From NCBI GenBank assembly GCA_023229575.1, contig JALNYZ010000002.1, positions 339,134 through 403,133 on the forward strand: 64,000 bases of DNA, given 5' to 3'. The notes beneath the pieces were generated by a model that saw only the letters and a program-made list of their open reading frames with translations, was not told the DNA's origin and ran no database searches. Source of the DNA: Prolixibacteraceae bacterium (GTDB lineage: Bacteria > Bacteroidota > Bacteroidia > Bacteroidales > Prolixibacteraceae). Below, in pieces: positions 61,657-64,000 of this stretch. The position numbers were made by a program, and so were the translations under genes. The first letter of the stretch is position 1. Every line of letters starts with the position of its first letter.

Positions 61657-62406
61657 ATGTTTGATAATATGAGGATATGGTACCATCAGGGGAAACAGTT
61701 TATTCCTGATGTAAGAAATGCCAAAGTACCCGGGATTTTCAGGGGACGACCGGTGATATCAACCAAAAAGGTGGATGGACCAGAATTGGTGAAATGTTGT
61801 CCAACCGGGGCCATCTCTTCCAAACCTGTTTCCATTGATCTCGGCAAATGCACCTTCTGCGGCGAGTGTGCCCGCCTTTTCCCTCAAAAGATTGTCTTTA
61901 CGACGGATTATAAACTCTCAACCAATGTTCGTGAACGATTGGTCATAAGGGAAGGGACCGATGAGCCCATTAAACTGGACAAAGATTTGATTCCCAATGA
62001 GTTTAAATCGATGTTTGGAAGCTCGTTGAAACTCAGGCAGGTCTCTGCCGGCGGCGACAACAGCTGCGAATGGGAGTTGAATGCCGCCAACAATGTACAA
62101 TTCGACATGAGCAGATTTGGAATTGAGTTTGTGGCATCCCCGCGTCACGCCGACGGAATCGTCATAACCGGTCCGATCACGGCCAACATGGCCGAACCAT
62201 TGCAGATTTGTTATGATGCGGTGCCGGATCCAAAGATGGTTGTCCTGGTTGGCACAGATGCCATCAGCGGCGGTCTGTTCGAAGGCTCCCCTGCCATTGA
62301 CCGCAGTTTTTTGGACGACCATAAAGTTGATCTTTACATTGCAGGTAATCCGGCGCATCCGTTGACGGTGATCAACGGGCTGCTGGCGTTGACGGGAAGG
62401 GAGTGA
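61657..62406 (+). CDS. Ferredoxin-domain / HyfI-NuoB-like small subunit fusion with degenerate proximal cluster
   Basis: This 249-residue protein fuses a one-cluster ferredoxin region (Cys48 in KCCPTGAI, and Cys65, 68, 71 in CTFCGEC) to a NuoB/HyfI-type small subunit (about 125-249; FGIEFVASPRHADGIVITGPIT, VGTDAISGGLF, IAGNPAHPL). Of the four cysteines that bind the proximal [4Fe-4S] in family members only Cys137 remains. The others align with Asp135, Asp201 and Asn231. It is separated from the large-subunit gene by 251 bp containing an 8-bp repeat array, so it may be less tightly coupled to the operon. Confidence 0.88.
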   Translation: MFDNMRIWYHQGKQFIPDVRNAKVPGIFRGRPVISTKKVDGPELVKCCPTGAISSKPVSIDLGKCTFCGECARLFPQKIVFTTDYKLSTNVRERLVIREGTDEPIKLDKDLIPNEFKSMFGSSLKLRQVSAGGDNSCEWELNAANNVQFDMSRFGIEFVASPRHADGIVITGPITANMAEPLQICYDAVPDPKMVVLVGTDAISGGLFEGSPAIDRSFLDDHKVDLYIAGNPAHPLTVINGLLALTGRE

Positions 62407-62431
62407 AGAGGGACGGTGAACATGGAAACGA

Positions 62432-62479
62432 GAAACGGGGAAACGGGGAAACGGGGAAACGGAGAAACGGGGAAACGGG
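62432..62479 (+). repeat. 8-bp tandem array GAAACGGG x6 after the small subunit gene
   Basis: Six units occur in a row, the fourth being GAAACGGA. The unit is a two-base variant of a rotation of GACGGAGA (GAGACGGA), so the arrays on both sides of the small subunit gene are related. A small imperfect hairpin (CCGTCTGCT/AGCTGACGG) follows near 62520-62540. No gene is seen in 62407-62626. Confidence 0.85.
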
Positions 62480-62626
62480 AAAGTTGAGAGTTACAGTCTA
62501 TGGGACAGTTTTTCATTGCCGTCTGCTTTAGCTGACGGACAAATGGATCAAGGTATTATCCGGCTTTAGCCAAAATATTGGAAATTATTCTTTTATAAAC
62601 GAATAATTTAAGGCCTAATCTTAAAT

Positions 62627-62992
62627 TTATATTCCCAAAATGATGGAAGGTTCAATATTGAGTATTTTACTGATCTTACGCGCTATTTTTAATGTAGGTT
62701 CACTTTTCCCTGTAAGATACTCACTCACACGAGAGGGTGATATGCCTAATTTTTTTGCAAAATCGCGCTGAGACATTGCCTCTTGTTCCAATCTCATCTT
62801 CACTACATCCGCAAGCGTAGAATTTCCTATCGGGAAATGTTTTTCCTCGTAATCGATAACAACGTCTGACATTATTTTCAGTTCTATGGCTTTGCGGTCA
62901 TATATTGGTGTATCGTCTGAAACCATGGGCAAAAGTTCTTCAATCCTTTCCAGCGCGGTTTTATAAACATCTTCAGTAATAATCCTTTCCAT
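62627..62992 (-). CDS. higA: HigA-type antitoxin (XRE domain)
   Basis: This roughly 121-residue antitoxin has an N-terminal helical, toxin-binding region (MERIITEDVYKTALERIEELLPMV) and a C-terminal HTH (MSQRDFAKKLGISPSRVSEYLTGKSEPT). The HTH-at-C-terminus layout is that of HigA in toxin-first higBA pairs. The ATG at 62992 lies 13 nt after the toxin stop; an in-frame start further upstream would overlap the toxin gene. It represses its own operon by family analogy. Confidence 0.88.
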   Translation of the reverse strand: MERIITEDVYKTALERIEELLPMVSDDTPIYDRKAIELKIMSDVVIDYEEKHFPIGNSTLADVVKMRLEQEAMSQRDFAKKLGISPSRVSEYLTGKSEPTLKIARKISKILNIEPSIILGI

Positions 62993-63005
62993 ATTTGATG
63001 GGTTA

Positions 63006-63299
63006 TTAAATTGTTTTGCAATCAATTTTATCATATTCGGCATGTGTTCCAACAAAACGGATAAAAATATATCCGTGCACAAATTGTATAACCACTACCA
63101 ATCTATAAGTATTTCCCTTTATATTGAATACGTATCGCTGGCTACCGATGCTATCCACACTGTTAAAATCTTTTTTAATGTCGGCATAACACTTCCATTT
63201 AGCGCTTTTTGCAGTTCTGAACCAATGATTTAATGGTATTTCAGCTTCATTGTTCTTTTGGTAAAAATCAATTAAACTTTTGTGAGATACTATATTCAT
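63006..63299 (-). CDS. higB: HigB-type toxin (RelE superfamily)
   Basis: This 97-residue toxin is a HigB-family mRNA interferase. Segments include PLNHWFRTAKSAKWKCYADIKKDF, RYVFNIKGNTYRLVVVI and HGYIFIRFVGTHAEYDKID, with the terminal Arg-His-Tyr residues characteristic of the family. It precedes the antitoxin, and the pair is driven by the promoter at 63319-63348. Confidence 0.9.
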   Translation of the reverse strand: MNIVSHKSLIDFYQKNNEAEIPLNHWFRTAKSAKWKCYADIKKDFNSVDSIGSQRYVFNIKGNTYRLVVVIQFVHGYIFIRFVGTHAEYDKIDCKTI

Positions 63300-63318
63300 G
63301 ATATTCCACTTTACGGTA

Positions 63319-63348
63319 CAAAATTAACATTTTATTTTGGAATACAAA
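63319..63348 (-). promoter_or_regulatory. Promoter of higBA
   Basis: On the minus strand: TTTG (63345-63348), 18 bp, then TAATTTTG (63319-63326, perfect TAnnTTTG), 20 nt before the higB ATG. The 9-bp word AATTTTGTA occurs in both boxes and may be an antitoxin operator. Confidence 0.7.
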
Positions 63349-63429
63349 ATTTCTCAATGATTATATTACGGTGAAATTCAATTTCCCCATTGTGGACTTT
63401 ACTAACAGATGAATTGCTATTCAGGAATA

Positions 63430-63770
63430 TTAAGACTGATTAAGTTCAATTTTTTCCAAAGGATACCAATGGGTTTTCCCAATAATTGTGTGTTGTGTAC
63501 TTTCGTCTTTATCAAGATTCATAAAATCAATAATCTGGTCATCTTTCGGAAACAGACTATGGCAATAACGGGGAACTACCGAATCGGGAACTATTCCAAT
63601 TAAATCAATACCTGAAATCATGTTAACGATTTCTTCGGCATCGCTCAATTCAAAGGGAATATGATTTTCATACAGGGCAACCGCCATCCGTACAGTTTCT
63701 TCCACCCTGCTGATGCTAGAGCCGGCCAAACGGATGCTCCATTTACCATCTTTATGTAAAAAGTTCTCAT
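63430..63770 (-). pseudogene. Small gene with start-proximal frameshift
   Basis: An ATG at 63770, two bases after the stop of the upstream gene, begins MRTFYIKMVNGAS. The rest of a plausible protein (IRLAGSSISRVEETVRM ... GKTHWYPLEKIEL) continues in another frame to the stop at 63430. That second frame has no ATG; its only candidate start is a TTG at 63729. A single-base indel near 63730 would join the two into about 113 residues. I do not recognise the family; it could also be a sequencing error. Confidence 0.45.
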
Positions 63771-63771
63771 T

Positions 63772-64000
63772 CTACTCTGGGTGCAGACACCAAACAGCAT
63801 ACAGAGGTACTGATTTGATCCTATTTTCGAAACCAAAGTTCTTTCCTGAAATACGAATAGCAAACCTACAGTCATATTGCTTCATAAACATATTGAGTGA
63901 AGCCGATTTTGTTCTTTTTCCTTTTTTAACTTCGATAGGAACAACCTCCCCGGCGATCTGCACAATAAAATCCAATTCAGCGGTATTTTCATTTTTCCAG
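63772..64000 (-). CDS. C-terminus of DUF4143-type AAA ATPase (partial)
   Basis: The gene runs off the right edge; 75 codons and the stop are visible. They read WKNENTAELDFIV, then VVPIEVKKGKRTKSASLNMFMKQY and RIKSVPLYAVWCL. This is the DUF4143 C-terminal domain, a PD-(D/E)XK nuclease-like fold (D-x-n-E-V-K pattern: LDFIV...PIEVK) found on ATPases of the AAA_14 type. Function is unknown; such genes are often near toxin-antitoxin modules. Confidence 0.8.
   Translation of the reverse strand, partial: WKNENTAELDFIVQIAGEVVPIEVKKGKRTKSASLNMFMKQYDCRFAIRISGKNFGFENRIKSVPLYAVWCLHPE

Noticed and set aside
52866..62406. Annotation as hydrogenase-4 or formate hydrogenlyase
   Set aside because: The NiFe-binding cysteines are absent, no hydrogenase maturation genes are present, and no formate dehydrogenase is seen in the window.
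61499..62479. CRISPR array
   Set aside because: The repeats are 8 bp, directly adjacent and without spacers, and there are no cas genes.

Overview
The window is chromosomal DNA of a Bacteroidota bacterium, most likely an environmental member of the Bacteroidales/Marinilabiliales side of the phylum. Supporting signs are: promoters of the Bacteroidota type (TTTG, about 19 bp, TAnnTTTG); a fused E1 alpha/beta 2-oxo acid dehydrogenase; a TonB receptor with the phylum's basic leader ahead of its signal peptide; many AT-rich intergenic spacers; and gyrA, rpsF-rpsR-rplI and pyrKD homologues with Bacteroidota features. No phage or insertion sequence was found. One tRNA (Lys, anticodon TTT) is present.

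Region 1 (1-12.3 kb, all minus strand) looks like a stress-response island. An AraC-type regulator, a soluble hybrid histidine kinase and a stand-alone receiver form one operon. Beyond it lie small stress-type genes (YtxH-like, CsbD-like, a holin-like membrane protein, Lmo0937, Thivi_2564), an AI-2E-type permease, a GT4 glycosyltransferase and a GH130 mannoside phosphorylase homologue. Four promoters in this island share a 68-70 bp architecture with identical spacing: an 18-bp box, 12 bp, a 9-bp box, 22 bp, then a TTTG-type -7 box. One of them drives the AraC regulator itself. I read this as an undescribed autoregulated regulon. A 211-bp element with perfect 35-bp terminal inverted repeats also lies here.

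Region 2 (12.4-30.3 kb): tRNA-Lys, a short-chain dehydrogenase, a LysE exporter, an esterase-Nudix-aminopeptidase P-surface zincin run, an XRE regulator with palindromic operators, pyrK-pyrD, a serine hydrolase, E2 and E1 of a 2-oxo acid dehydrogenase, flavodoxin, a Bax-type glucosaminidase and methylglyoxal synthase.

Region 3 (30.4-52.5 kb) is mostly housekeeping: a TPR protein, gyrA, clpC, mazG, phoH, purC, a TlpA-like thioredoxin, a winged-helix protein, a TonB receptor, a GH109 - sugar permease - ROK kinase amino-sugar cluster, ung, a MurU-like nucleotidyltransferase next to a sugar kinase fused to the RapZ C-terminal domain, and rplI-rpsR-rpsF. Several spacers carry imperfect palindromes built from short repeated words.

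Region 4 (52.8-62.4 kb, plus strand) is a seven-gene membrane complex related to hydrogenase-4 and complex I. Its large subunit has lost the NiFe cysteines. Its small subunit has lost three of the four proximal-cluster cysteines and is fused to a one-cluster ferredoxin domain. It is therefore an energy-converting-hydrogenase-related (Ehr-type) ion-pumping complex, not a hydrogenase. The last gene is bracketed by two arrays of related 8-bp purine-rich repeats.

Region 5 (62.6-64 kb, minus strand): a higBA toxin-antitoxin pair, a frameshifted small gene, and the C-terminus of a DUF4143-type ATPase running off the right edge.
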